This document shows, in pieces, positions 1 to 6,247 of a stretch of DNA of 9,756 nucleotides. The notes under the pieces were generated by a model, which searched no databases, was not told the origin of the DNA, and saw nothing but the letters and a program-made list of their open reading frames with translations. The position numbers and the translations under genes were made by a program. Within the stretch, counting starts at the first letter, position 1, and each line of letters opens with the position of its first letter. The stretch is from an uncultured Eubacterium sp. (GTDB taxonomy: Bacteria > Bacillota_A > Clostridia > Lachnospirales > Lachnospiraceae): contig CAJUSH010000065.1 in NCBI GenBank assembly GCA_910589045.1, positions 1 to 9,756 on the forward strand, in the 5' to 3' direction.

Positions 1-788
1 AAAAAATCCATGGGATTGACCGGCTCCTCGTCCTTCATCAGCTCAAAAAACAGATTGGTTCCTTCGAGGGAATAGTATTTTGTCGGCGCAGCGATCTTTC
101 CGATCACATCGCCAGCTTCCAGACGCGCGCCCTCCTTAAAATTCAGCTCCTGCAGCTGACCGTAGGCGACTGTGTAACCGTCCCCGATATCCATCAGAAC
201 GGTTAATCCGCTCTGTGCATCCTCGCGGATTTCCACGATATCACCGCCTGCTGCCGCTGCTACCTCATCACCCTCGCTGGCACTGATGATCATTGCAGGA
301 TTATACTTGTACTGGTCAAGCGTCGCAAAATAGATTGAGCTGTCCATGCTGTAGTTCATGAGCACGTTTCCCTCAACCGGCCACTGGAGCTCCCCGGAAA
401 AGGAAAGCGCGGCCACAGGCGCCGCTTCCTCCGTCACCTGTACTGCGGAACCGCCCACCGGCTGTGCCGCTGTCTCAGCTGCTGGCGGCTCCTCCTTAAT
501 TTCCACATCCAAAGCTTCATCCTCAATTGGCTCCTCCTTCGGAAGAATCGTCGGCTCCTCCTTTTTCACCTCCGGCAAGATCACGGAATCGACTGCCTGA
601 ATCGGCTCGGTTTCCACATCCTCGCTCAGCTTTTCACTGTTTTTTGCGATATCCGCATCCAGTCTTTTCCGTTCCATTTTTCTGGCTATAAAAAGTCCGG
701 TAAGGCAGGTGACCAGAATGAGCATCATACAGCTTGCTACAATCATTTGCTTCTGGCTCGCCAGCCCTCTTGTTTTTCTCTCCTTCAT
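1..788 (-). CDS. spoIIQ: SpoIIQ-like M23/LytM-domain protein, partial at 3' end
   Basis: I translated this reading frame by hand: 262 codons run from the ATG at 788 off the left edge without a stop. The protein has a short basic N-terminus, one membrane segment (about residues 16-35), a long acidic, proline-rich linker with three KEEP motifs (residues 76-101), and a LytM/M23 fold from about residue 130 to the edge (QWPVEG, GDGYTVAYGQL, NLFFEL, EPVNP). In the family, SpoIIQ is a forespore membrane protein that reaches across the septum to SpoIIIAH. Position right after spoIID matches the clostridial spoIID-spoIIQ-spoIIID order, and the gene has its own sigma-F-type promoter. All expected metal ligands are replaced: N163 and I167 in the first motif, Q211 for the YxHL histidine, and N245/F247 for HxH. 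A scaffold role is therefore more likely than peptidase activity. An in-frame TAA lies two codons before the ATG, so a longer start is excluded; its Shine-Dalgarno (GGTGG) is weak. The general name M23-family protein would also fit. Confidence 0.8.
   Translation of the reverse strand, partial: MKERKTRGLASQKQMIVASCMMLILVTCLTGLFIARKMERKRLDADIAKNSEKLSEDVETEPIQAVDSVILPEVKKEEPTILPKEEPIEDEALDVEIKEEPPAAETAAQPVGGSAVQVTEEAAPVAALSFSGELQWPVEGNVLMNYSMDSSIYFATLDQYKYNPAMIISASEGDEVAAAAGGDIVEIREDAQSGLTVLMDIGDGYTVAYGQLQELNFKEGARLEAGDVIGKIAAPTKYYSLEGTNLFFELMKDEEPVNPMDF
487..563 (-). repeat. three copies of an 11-base motif encoding KEEP in the SpoIIQ linker
   Basis: The minus-strand 11-mer AAGGAGGAGCC occurs exactly at 553-563, 529-539 and 487-497, each read in the same frame as Lys-Glu-Glu-Pro. 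The copies sit in the acidic, low-complexity stalk between membrane segment and LytM domain. Each copy also contains AAGGAGG, a full match to the anti-Shine-Dalgarno sequence, inside the coding region. Confidence 0.75.
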
Positions 789-823
789 CCCTTACCACCA
801 TCTTTCTAAATTTTTTATATTGA

Positions 824-853
824 TAGTGTTACCAGGGATTCTAAAGGTTATAC
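824..853 (-). promoter_or_regulatory. sigma-F-type promoter for the spoIIQ-like gene
   Basis: On the minus strand GTATA (853-849) is followed after exactly 15 bases by GGTAACACTA (833-824). This fits the forespore sigma-F pattern from Bacillus/Clostridia (GYATA, about 15 bases, GGnnAnAnT). It lies between the spoIID stop and the next ATG, giving a predicted leader of roughly 30 bases. Sigma-G recognises similar sites, so the two cannot be separated by eye, but spoIIQ is a classical sigma-F gene. Confidence 0.75.
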
Positions 854-855
854 AG

Positions 856-1743
856 TTATTTTTTTTCCAGTTTTGTTCCGGCAAAAAAAACGGCTAAAAT
901 CTCTTCGTAGTCCGCGCCGCCCTTTGCCTGCTCGCAGGCCGCATACTGGCTCAATCCGATTCCGTGTCCCTTTCCCTTTGTGACAATCCGGATTTTTCCT
1001 TCTACTTCTTTGATATAAAAGCAGGGAGAGGGCAGGTCAAGCGCCTCCCGCAGCTCGTCTCCCCCGATCACATCCTCCCCGATGGTAACGGATTCTACGT
1101 ATCCGGCTCCATCTGTCTCACTCGAAATCTGCGTTTCTCCAGGTTCGAATTCTTTTGAAAGCCCCAGCGCTTTCCCAAACTCCTCAAACTCAAAAAAACG
1201 GACGGCAAGATAATCCGGCGAGGTAATATCCGTACCGCATAGGGCAGAAACGAGATAAGGCGTGTCCTCCCCGCCTAGCTGCTCCATGGTACGGGTCGCT
1301 CCCGCACTCACCTTATGGTATGCGCTCCGGATCAACCCGCCCTCATAGGTCAGAACCTCCCCGGCCGTCTCCTCTACGGCTGTGCCTGCAATCTCATAAT
1401 TGGTCTGCAGACGGCTGCTGCCCCAAAGCTCCCCAAGCTCCTCCAGAGAAAGCGATGCCTCCGGGTCAAGCCCCAGCTCCATTCTGCGCCAGTATTCCGT
1501 GCGCACCAAAACTGCCTGCGCCTTGATCGCTTCCACGGGGGCATCCATAGAAATCTGACCTGCCAAAATTCCGATCAAAAGCTCGGTTGGCTCCCCGTCC
1601 GCTTCTTCATCGGAGGAATCCGTTGTCTTGTCTGCTTCTCCGATTTGAAAAAGCGCGTTTCCCTGAATCGCATATGTAATAATATAGGGAAGAACAATTA
1701 AAATAATCAGAATTGCAAGAATTGTTTTGAATTTTTCGGACAT
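856..1743 (-). CDS. spoIID: stage II sporulation protein D (SpoIID), 295 aa, catalytic Glu replaced by Gln
   Basis: SpoIID is the mother-cell, membrane-anchored lytic transglycosylase of the SpoIID-SpoIIM-SpoIIP engulfment machine; it cuts denuded septal glycan. I place the start at the ATG at 1743, preceded by GGGAGGAG, rather than the longer frame to 1866; this puts an N-terminal membrane segment (about residues 6-25) at the beginning. Family signatures are LLIGILAGQ (55-63), EAIKAQAVLVRT just after it, the TPYLVSALC region, and the C-terminal GKGHGIGLSQYAA block with YEEILAVFF. The family usually reads EMP where this protein has QIS, so Q63 (codon 1557-1555) sits at the position of the catalytic Glu (E88 in B. 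subtilis, from memory). The SxxGG-type segment is also divergent (HKVSAGATRT). It is the fifth gene leftwards from the 6171-6199 promoter, with a 132-base gap after ksgA and probably its own sporulation promoter. Confidence 0.92.
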   Translation of the reverse strand: MSEKFKTILAILIILIVLPYIITYAIQGNALFQIGEADKTTDSSDEEADGEPTELLIGILAGQISMDAPVEAIKAQAVLVRTEYWRRMELGLDPEASLSLEELGELWGSSRLQTNYEIAGTAVEETAGEVLTYEGGLIRSAYHKVSAGATRTMEQLGGEDTPYLVSALCGTDITSPDYLAVRFFEFEEFGKALGLSKEFEPGETQISSETDGAGYVESVTIGEDVIGGDELREALDLPSPCFYIKEVEGKIRIVTKGKGHGIGLSQYAACEQAKGGADYEEILAVFFAGTKLEKK

Positions 1744-1779
1744 ACCTGTACTCCTCCCTAAACCCTTCCGGTTATTAAG

Positions 1780-1796
1780 ACTTGTACAAGTATATG
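1780..1796 (-). promoter_or_regulatory. possible sigma-E -10 element overlapping a 12-bp perfect palindrome upstream of spoIID
   Basis: CATATACT (1796-1789, minus strand) resembles the sigma-E -10 consensus CATACAnT, as expected for a mother-cell gene, but I see no convincing -35 at the right distance. ACTTGTACAAGT at 1780-1791 is a perfect 12-base palindrome overlapping the end of this -10 and the expected start site. TTGTACAAGT within it matches 9 of 10 positions of the SpoIIID consensus WWRRACARNY. SpoIIID represses spoIID in B. subtilis, so operator function is plausible but inferred. Confidence 0.35.
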
Positions 1797-1859
1797 CCGA
1801 TCTTATATCATACAGAACCGCCGAACAATTAAAACAGAGATTTTCCGGGTCAAACCCTG

Positions 1860-1874
1860 CAGGCACGCCGCCTG
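1860..1874 (-). other. small hairpin just after the ksgA stop
   Basis: CAGGC (1860-1864) and GCCTG (1870-1874) form a five-pair stem with a five-base loop immediately after the ksgA stop codon. No run of T follows on the minus strand, so it is not a convincing intrinsic terminator. It may mark or stabilise the 3' end of the housekeeping part of the operon. Apart from this, the spoIID signals and the spoIID ribosome binding site, I see nothing in the 132-base gap. Confidence 0.3.
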
Positions 1875-1875
1875 T

Positions 1876-2739
1876 TCATTGCCCGCCCAGATAATTTGAA
1901 AGCCCGGCAAATTCCGCGAGCGTAAGCGCCTCCCCCCGGATTGTTAAGGGCTTTCCGATTTGTATGATTGCCGCCTCGATCTGTTCCCGCGAAAAGGAAA
2001 GCCCGGACGCATTTTTCAGACCGTTCACAAGCGTTTTCCGTCTCTGATTAAATGATGCCCGGATGAGACAAAACATCAGCCTTTCATCCTTCACCTCAAC
2101 CGGCGGCTTTTCATGTCTCGTGAGACGAATCACGGCACTTCCCACATTCGGGCGCGGCATAAAACAGTTCGGAGGAACATTTGCCACAATCTCGGGTCTG
2201 GCATAGTACTGAACCGCCAGCGAAAGCGCACCGTAATCCTTGCCTCCCGGCCCGCACTGCATCCGCTCCGCAACCTCTTTCTGCACCATAACCGTAATGC
2301 AGGCAATCGGCGCACGGCTCTCGAATAAGCCCATGATGATCGGTGTCGTAATATAATAAGGAAGATTCGCCACTACCTTCACCGGCTTCCCCTCATTTTT
2401 TTCCTGCGCAAACGCCGCAATATCCAACCTCAAAATATCCTCATTTATGATTTCTACATTTTCATATGCACTGAGGGTATCCTGTAAAATCGGAATCAGG
2501 TTTTTATCAATCTCTACCGCCGCGACACGACGCGCTGACTCGCACAGATACTGGGTCATCGTACCGATACCGGGGCCGATCTCAATGACAAAATCATCCT
2601 TCGTAACTCCCGCCTCTTTTATGATACGCTCCAGAACACGGGTATCAATGAGAAAATTCTGTCCAAACTTTTTCTGAAAATGAAAATTGTATTTCTGTAA
2701 TACGGCCACCGTGCGGTGCGGCTCCCCTAAATATGCCAT
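1876..2739 (-). CDS. ksgA: 16S rRNA (adenine1518/1519-N6) dimethyltransferase KsgA, 287 aa
   Basis: KsgA (RsmA) uses S-adenosylmethionine to dimethylate two adjacent adenines in the 3'-terminal hairpin of 16S rRNA during small-subunit assembly. The start is the ATG at 2739 (MAYLGEP), preceded by GGAGG; the open frame continues upstream to 2880 but would overlap tatD. Visible signatures are KKFGQNFL (23-30), the SAM-binding loop EIGPGIG (53-59), the acidic EID that contacts ribose (76-78), the catalytic NLPYYI (125-130), and FMPRPNV (193-199). Its length is normal for the family. It starts 31 bases after the tatD stop, consistent with cotranscription. In many Firmicutes rnmV (RNase M5) stands between tatD and ksgA; there is no room for it here. 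Confidence 0.96.
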   Translation of the reverse strand: MAYLGEPHRTVAVLQKYNFHFQKKFGQNFLIDTRVLERIIKEAGVTKDDFVIEIGPGIGTMTQYLCESARRVAAVEIDKNLIPILQDTLSAYENVEIINEDILRLDIAAFAQEKNEGKPVKVVANLPYYITTPIIMGLFESRAPIACITVMVQKEVAERMQCGPGGKDYGALSLAVQYYARPEIVANVPPNCFMPRPNVGSAVIRLTRHEKPPVEVKDERLMFCLIRASFNQRRKTLVNGLKNASGLSFSREQIEAAIIQIGKPLTIRGEALTLAEFAGLSNYLGGQ

Positions 2740-2770
2740 GCTTCCTCCAATTAACCCTTTCATCATGTTC

Positions 2771-3613
2771 TTACAACTTGCCCCGGTTTTGCTCCTTATG
2801 AACTTTATAAAACAAGCGGCAGGCATTTTCCCAGGTAAGCTCCTCGACCGCCTCCTCCGTAAGTCCTTTAATTTCCGCAATCTTTTTTACGACATAAATC
2901 AGCTCACGGGAATCGTTCCGGTGCCCCCGGTGGGGTTCGGGACAAAGATACGGGCTGTCCGTTTCAAGCAGGATGCGCTCCATGGGCGTCTCCTCCACCG
3001 TCTGTACCAGCTTTCTGGCATTTTTAAATGTCACTACACCGCCCACGCCGATATAATAGCCCATCTTTACATACTCCCGGGCAAGCTCGGGGGAATACGA
3101 ATAACAGTGAACAACGCCGGGAATTTCCTCCGCATGCAGCTCTTTCATGACCGACAGGGTATCCTCTGCCGCATCTCGCGAATGAATGACGACCGGAAGC
3201 TTCACCTCCCGCGCAAGCTCCATCTGTCTGGAAAACCAGATTCGCTGATTTTCCTGCGCCTTTTTATCCTTTTCCCAGTAATAATCCAGACCGATCTCCC
3301 CAACCGCTACCGTTTTTTTTGAATCACAAAGCTTCCTGATCCGGTCAAGCACTGCTTCGCTCATGCCTTCAAGCTCACTTGGATGCACGCCAAGAGCAGC
3401 GTACACATGGGGATATTCCTCCGCCATTGCCGCACAGGCTTCAATTGAACCAATGGTGGATGCCACGTTGATGACTGCCCCGACACAGCCCTGCAAATGA
3501 CATTCCTCTGTTTTTATATCCTGTGCACACAAACGAGGGAGCTGTGAAAGCAGCTCCCTCCGATCTCTGTCAAACCGCTCATCGTCATAATGTGCGTGTG
3601 TCTCAAAAATCAT
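2771..3613 (-). CDS. tatD: TatD family metal-dependent hydrolase (DNase), 280 aa
   Basis: TatD proteins are cytosolic TIM-barrel metallohydrolases, generally described as 3'-5' DNases with roles in DNA quality control. The start is the ATG at 3613 (MIFETHAHYDD) with AAGGA upstream; an in-frame ATG eight codons earlier is less well placed. Metal-site residues are all visible: H6 and H8 (HAH), E106 in GEIGLD, H144 in VVIHSRDA, H169 in HCYSYS (usually HCFSGS), and D219 in ETDSPYL, followed by the PEPHRGHRND segment that corresponds to the usual RG/N motif. An insertion of about a dozen residues after RELLSQLPRL, compared with the family as I remember it, carries C29, C38, H39 and C43. The gene lies between metG (73-base gap containing a hairpin) and ksgA (31-base gap), the common Firmicute order without rnmV. 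Confidence 0.94.
   Translation of the reverse strand: MIFETHAHYDDERFDRDRRELLSQLPRLCAQDIKTEECHLQGCVGAVINVASTIGSIEACAAMAEEYPHVYAALGVHPSELEGMSEAVLDRIRKLCDSKKTVAVGEIGLDYYWEKDKKAQENQRIWFSRQMELAREVKLPVVIHSRDAAEDTLSVMKELHAEEIPGVVHCYSYSPELAREYVKMGYYIGVGGVVTFKNARKLVQTVEETPMERILLETDSPYLCPEPHRGHRNDSRELIYVVKKIAEIKGLTEEAVEELTWENACRLFYKVHKEQNRGKL
3535..3560. repeat. perfect 10-bp inverted repeat inside tatD
   Basis: GAGGGAGCTG (3535-3544) and CAGCTCCCTC (3551-3560) are exact reverse complements around a six-base loop. They cover about codons 18-27 of tatD, so the tatD message could form a strong hairpin shortly after its start codon. No T-run follows on either strand, so it is not an intrinsic terminator. 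Confidence 0.7.
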
Positions 3614-3642
3614 AGTTCCATCCTTTTCTATACACAAAAGCA

Positions 3643-3670
3643 GCTTTCATACGCCGGAGTATCCGAAAGC
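3643..3670 (-). other. hairpin in the metG-tatD intergenic gap
   Basis: GCTTTCATAC (3643-3652) pairs with GTAT (3659-3662) and GAAAGC (3665-3670), leaving a CC bulge and a six-base loop. A competing stem, CATACGC (3648-3654) with GCGTATG (3669-3675), uses some of the same bases. Only a short T-rich stretch (CTTTT) follows on the minus strand, so this could be a leaky terminator, a processing site or an mRNA-stability element. Confidence 0.4.
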
Positions 3671-3686
3671 GTATGCCATACTTGAT

Positions 3687-5645
3687 TTAACAGATTTCCG
3701 CACCTGCGGGCATATCCTTTTCCGGAACTACCACCGCAAGATTTCCATTTTCGTCCTCCGCGCAGAGAATCATTCCTTCCGAGAGCACACCGGCAAGCTT
3801 CGCGGGCTTTAGGTTTACTAAAACCATTACCTTTTTGCCAACCATCTCCTCCGGCTTATAATATTTCTGAATGCCGGATACAATCTGCTTCACCTGGCTG
3901 CCGATGCGCACCTGGGAGCAAAGAAGCTTTTTGGACTTTTCAACCGCCTTACATGCGATGATCTCGCCCACCTGGAACTGCATTTTCCCGAACTCCTCAA
4001 AGGTAATCTCATCCTTCGGCTCAAGATCAATAACAGGTCCTTCGGGCGCCTCCTGTTCCTCCTCAACCGGCGGATGAAGGGCATTGACACGCTCCATCAC
4101 TTCATTGATATCCAGTCTCGCAAACAGGATTTCCGGTGCATCCGTAACCTTTGTGCCGCTCACATATGCGCCGAAGCAATCCAGCTCATCGTAAGGGATT
4201 TCCTTTGCGCCAAGCTGGGAAAGAATTTTTTCCGCTGTTGCAGGCATAAAGCTCTTCAGCAGTGTCGCCCCGATGCTGATTCCCTCCACCAGATTATACA
4301 ATACCTCGGAAAGCCGCGGCTTTGTCGCTTCGTCCTTTGCGAGAATCCAGGGAGTCGTCTCATCGATATATTTGTTGCAGCGCTTAAAGAGATTCATAAT
4401 TTCGGTAATGGCATCCGCCACACGCAGATCCGCCATTTTTGCGGAAACCTTATCCCGTGTTTCTGCCGCGGTCTTTTTCAGATCCGCATCCACCTCTTCG
4501 GAAGCTCCGGTAGCGCTCACCACACCGTCAAAATATTTGTTGCTCATGGAAATCGTCCGGTTCACCAGATTTCCCAGCGTATTTGCAAGGTCGGAATTGA
4601 TGCGCTCCACGAGCAGATCCCACGAGATCACGCCGTCATTGTCGAAGGGCATCTCGTGCAGCACAAAATAACGAACCGCATCCACGCCGAAAAAGTCAAC
4701 CAGCTCATCCGCGTAGAGCACATTTCCTTTTGATTTGCTCATCTTTCCGTCGCCCTGCAACAGCCACGGGTGACCGAATACCTGCTTTGGCAGCGGAAGA
4801 TCCAGCGCCATCAAAAAGATCGGCCAGTAAATCGTATGGAAACGGATAATATCCTTTCCGATCAGATGAAGCTCCGCGGGCCAGTTCTGATCAAACTGCT
4901 CCGTGGAATTTCCGTCACAGTCATAGCCGATGCCGGTGATATAGTTTGTCAACGCATCCAGCCACACATATACCACATGCTTATCATCAAAATCAACCGG
5001 AATGCCCCAGTCAAAAGAAGTACGGGACACGCAAAGATCCTGTAAGCCCGGAAGCAGGAAGTTGTTCATCATCTCGTTTTTACGGGAAACCGGCTGAATA
5101 AACTCGGGATGCATGTTGATATGCTCGATCAGGCGGTCCGCATATTTACTCATCTTAAAGAAATATGCCTCCTCCTTCGCAGGCTTCACCTCCCGGCCGC
5201 AGTCGGGACATTTCCCGTCCACCAGCTGTGATTCGGTCCAGAAGGACTCACAGGGCGTACAGTACAGGCCCTCATAGGAGCTTTTGTATATATCACCCTT
5301 GTCATACAGCTTTTTGAAAATCTTCTGAACCTGTTTCTCGTGATAATCATCTGTTGTCCGGATGAACTTATCATAAGAAGTGTTCATCAAATCCCAAATA
5401 TCCCGGATGGTGCCTGCCACATTGTCAACATATTCCTTCGGACTGACGCCGTCAGCTGCTGCCTTCAGCTCAATCTTCTGACCATGCTCGTCGGTTCCGG
5501 TCTGAAAAAAGACGTTGTACCCCTCCTGTCTTTTAAAGCGCGCGATGCTGTCCGCCAGCACAATCTCATAACTATTTCCGATATGAGGCTTTCCCGACGC
5601 ATAAGCGATCGCGGTGGTTATATAATATTTTCCCTTGTTTGCCAT
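3687..5645 (-). CDS. metG: methionyl-tRNA synthetase, 652 aa, with C-terminal tRNA-binding domain
   Basis: MetRS charges tRNA-Met (initiator and elongator) with methionine at the cost of ATP. The class I Rossmann fold shows the HIGH-equivalent HIGN (residues 21-24, in GKPHIGNSYE), TGTDEHG (49-55), four zinc-knuckle cysteines C129, C132, C146 and C149, the methionine-pocket region VVYVWLDALTNY (224-235), and KMSKS (301-305). An anticodon-binding helical region follows, then an acidic, proline-rich linker and a C-terminal Trbp111/EMAP-like domain (about residues 548-652, with VGEI, CSQVRIG and NLKPAKL). This is the usual long clostridial form. The ATG at 5645 lies four bases after the stop of the zinc-ribbon gene, and its GAGGA ribosome binding site is inside that gene, implying tight coupling. 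I see no T-box in front of this operon, whereas tyrS on the other strand has one. Confidence 0.97.
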   Translation of the reverse strand: MANKGKYYITTAIAYASGKPHIGNSYEIVLADSIARFKRQEGYNVFFQTGTDEHGQKIELKAAADGVSPKEYVDNVAGTIRDIWDLMNTSYDKFIRTTDDYHEKQVQKIFKKLYDKGDIYKSSYEGLYCTPCESFWTESQLVDGKCPDCGREVKPAKEEAYFFKMSKYADRLIEHINMHPEFIQPVSRKNEMMNNFLLPGLQDLCVSRTSFDWGIPVDFDDKHVVYVWLDALTNYITGIGYDCDGNSTEQFDQNWPAELHLIGKDIIRFHTIYWPIFLMALDLPLPKQVFGHPWLLQGDGKMSKSKGNVLYADELVDFFGVDAVRYFVLHEMPFDNDGVISWDLLVERINSDLANTLGNLVNRTISMSNKYFDGVVSATGASEEVDADLKKTAAETRDKVSAKMADLRVADAITEIMNLFKRCNKYIDETTPWILAKDEATKPRLSEVLYNLVEGISIGATLLKSFMPATAEKILSQLGAKEIPYDELDCFGAYVSGTKVTDAPEILFARLDINEVMERVNALHPPVEEEQEAPEGPVIDLEPKDEITFEEFGKMQFQVGEIIACKAVEKSKKLLCSQVRIGSQVKQIVSGIQKYYKPEEMVGKKVMVLVNLKPAKLAGVLSEGMILCAEDENGNLAVVVPEKDMPAGAEIC

Positions 5646-5649
5646 ACTT

Positions 5650-6126
5650 CTAGTCCTCGCAAATTTCTTCCGTAGTCTCTTTTTTGATCTCTACCTTTAT
5701 CTCTTCCGTTGTCTCTTCCCCTGCTTCTTCCTCCGGCACATCCTTTGTAACGGCATCCATGATGATCTCATCTTCTTCCATTTTCGCACCACAGCTTCTG
5801 CAGTAAGCATCGTCCTCCCCTACCTTCTCTCCGCAGCGGGGACAGGTCTTTTCTCCCTTTAAGCTCTGCAGCTCCTTTTTCATGTCCGCGATCACCTCAA
5901 GCGCTTCCTTTACAAGCGCCATTTCCTCGTAAAGACCCTCTGTTTCATTCTTGTGATCCTCGTAATACTGTCTGCCGATCTCAGCATACATTCTCTGAAC
6001 ATAATCCTCTTTTGATTTAATATCGATCGTCAGCTTTGCTGCTCCGGATAAATCTTTTGCCTTCTGACCCACGTCCTTGCCAGCGCTTGCCAATGTTTCG
6101 CCTAACTTATTCAAAAAATCCATCAT
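5650..6126 (-). CDS. zinc-ribbon protein with coiled-coil and acidic tail, 158 aa, function unknown
   Basis: I do not recognise a defined function. The N-terminus is amphipathic (MMDFLNKLGETLASAGKDVG), followed by a charged, probably coiled-coil region (about 36-92). A zinc ribbon with two CxxC pairs comes next (C95, C98, C109, C112, as CPRCGE and CRSCGAKM), and then a very acidic tail rich in Glu and Thr (117-158). Similar zinc-ribbon/coiled-coil proteins are common in Firmicutes, usually annotated only as zinc-ribbon domain-containing. There is no signal peptide or membrane segment, so a cytosolic location is expected. The start is the first of two consecutive ATGs (6126 or 6123), with AGGAG upstream. 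It is the first gene of the metG operon, about 38 bases after the predicted start of transcription, and stops four bases before metG. A role linked to translation is only guilt by association. Confidence 0.85.
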   Translation of the reverse strand: MMDFLNKLGETLASAGKDVGQKAKDLSGAAKLTIDIKSKEDYVQRMYAEIGRQYYEDHKNETEGLYEEMALVKEALEVIADMKKELQSLKGEKTCPRCGEKVGEDDAYCRSCGAKMEEDEIIMDAVTKDVPEEEAGEETTEEIKVEIKKETTEEICED

Positions 6127-6170
6127 TCACGTCTCCTTTCCATAAAAAAGCGTCAACTGTTTATCTATTG

Positions 6171-6199
6171 ATTATAACTACTTCATCACATTTTTGCAA
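6171..6199 (-). promoter_or_regulatory. sigma-A promoter of the zinc-ribbon/metG operon
   Basis: TTGCAA (6199-6194) and TATAAT (6176-6171) on the minus strand are separated by 17 bases, a near-consensus vegetative promoter. The predicted transcript starts near 6164 and has a leader of about 38 bases ending in the GGAG ribosome binding site of the zinc-ribbon gene. Confidence 0.85.
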
Positions 6200-6213
6200 C
6201 TTTTAAATTCCAC

Positions 6214-6242
6214 TTGACAAATGAAATTACTCTTTTTATAAT
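6214..6242 (+). promoter_or_regulatory. sigma-A promoter of tyrS
   Basis: TTGACA (6214-6219) and TATAAT (6237-6242) are both full consensus with a 17-base spacer. Transcription should begin near 6248-6250, right at the first strand of T-box Stem I. Such a strong promoter fits control by downstream antitermination rather than by initiation. The two divergent -35 boxes are 14 bases apart. Confidence 0.92.
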
Positions 6243-6247
6243 AAATA

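Noticed and set aside
1744..1866. Longer N-terminus for SpoIID beginning at 1866
   Set aside because: It would place soluble sequence before the membrane anchor, run through the palindrome, and ignore the strong GGGAGGAG site in front of the ATG at 1743.
2687..3322. Long plus-strand open frame of 211 codons antisense to tatD and the ksgA start
   Set aside because: The tatD frame on the other strand has complete family motifs; this frame has no recognisable domain and no good start signal.
4074..4733. Long plus-strand open frame of 219 codons antisense to metG
   Set aside because: It is a shadow of the MetRS coding frame, rich in His/Ile/Cys, without a credible ribosome binding site or domain.
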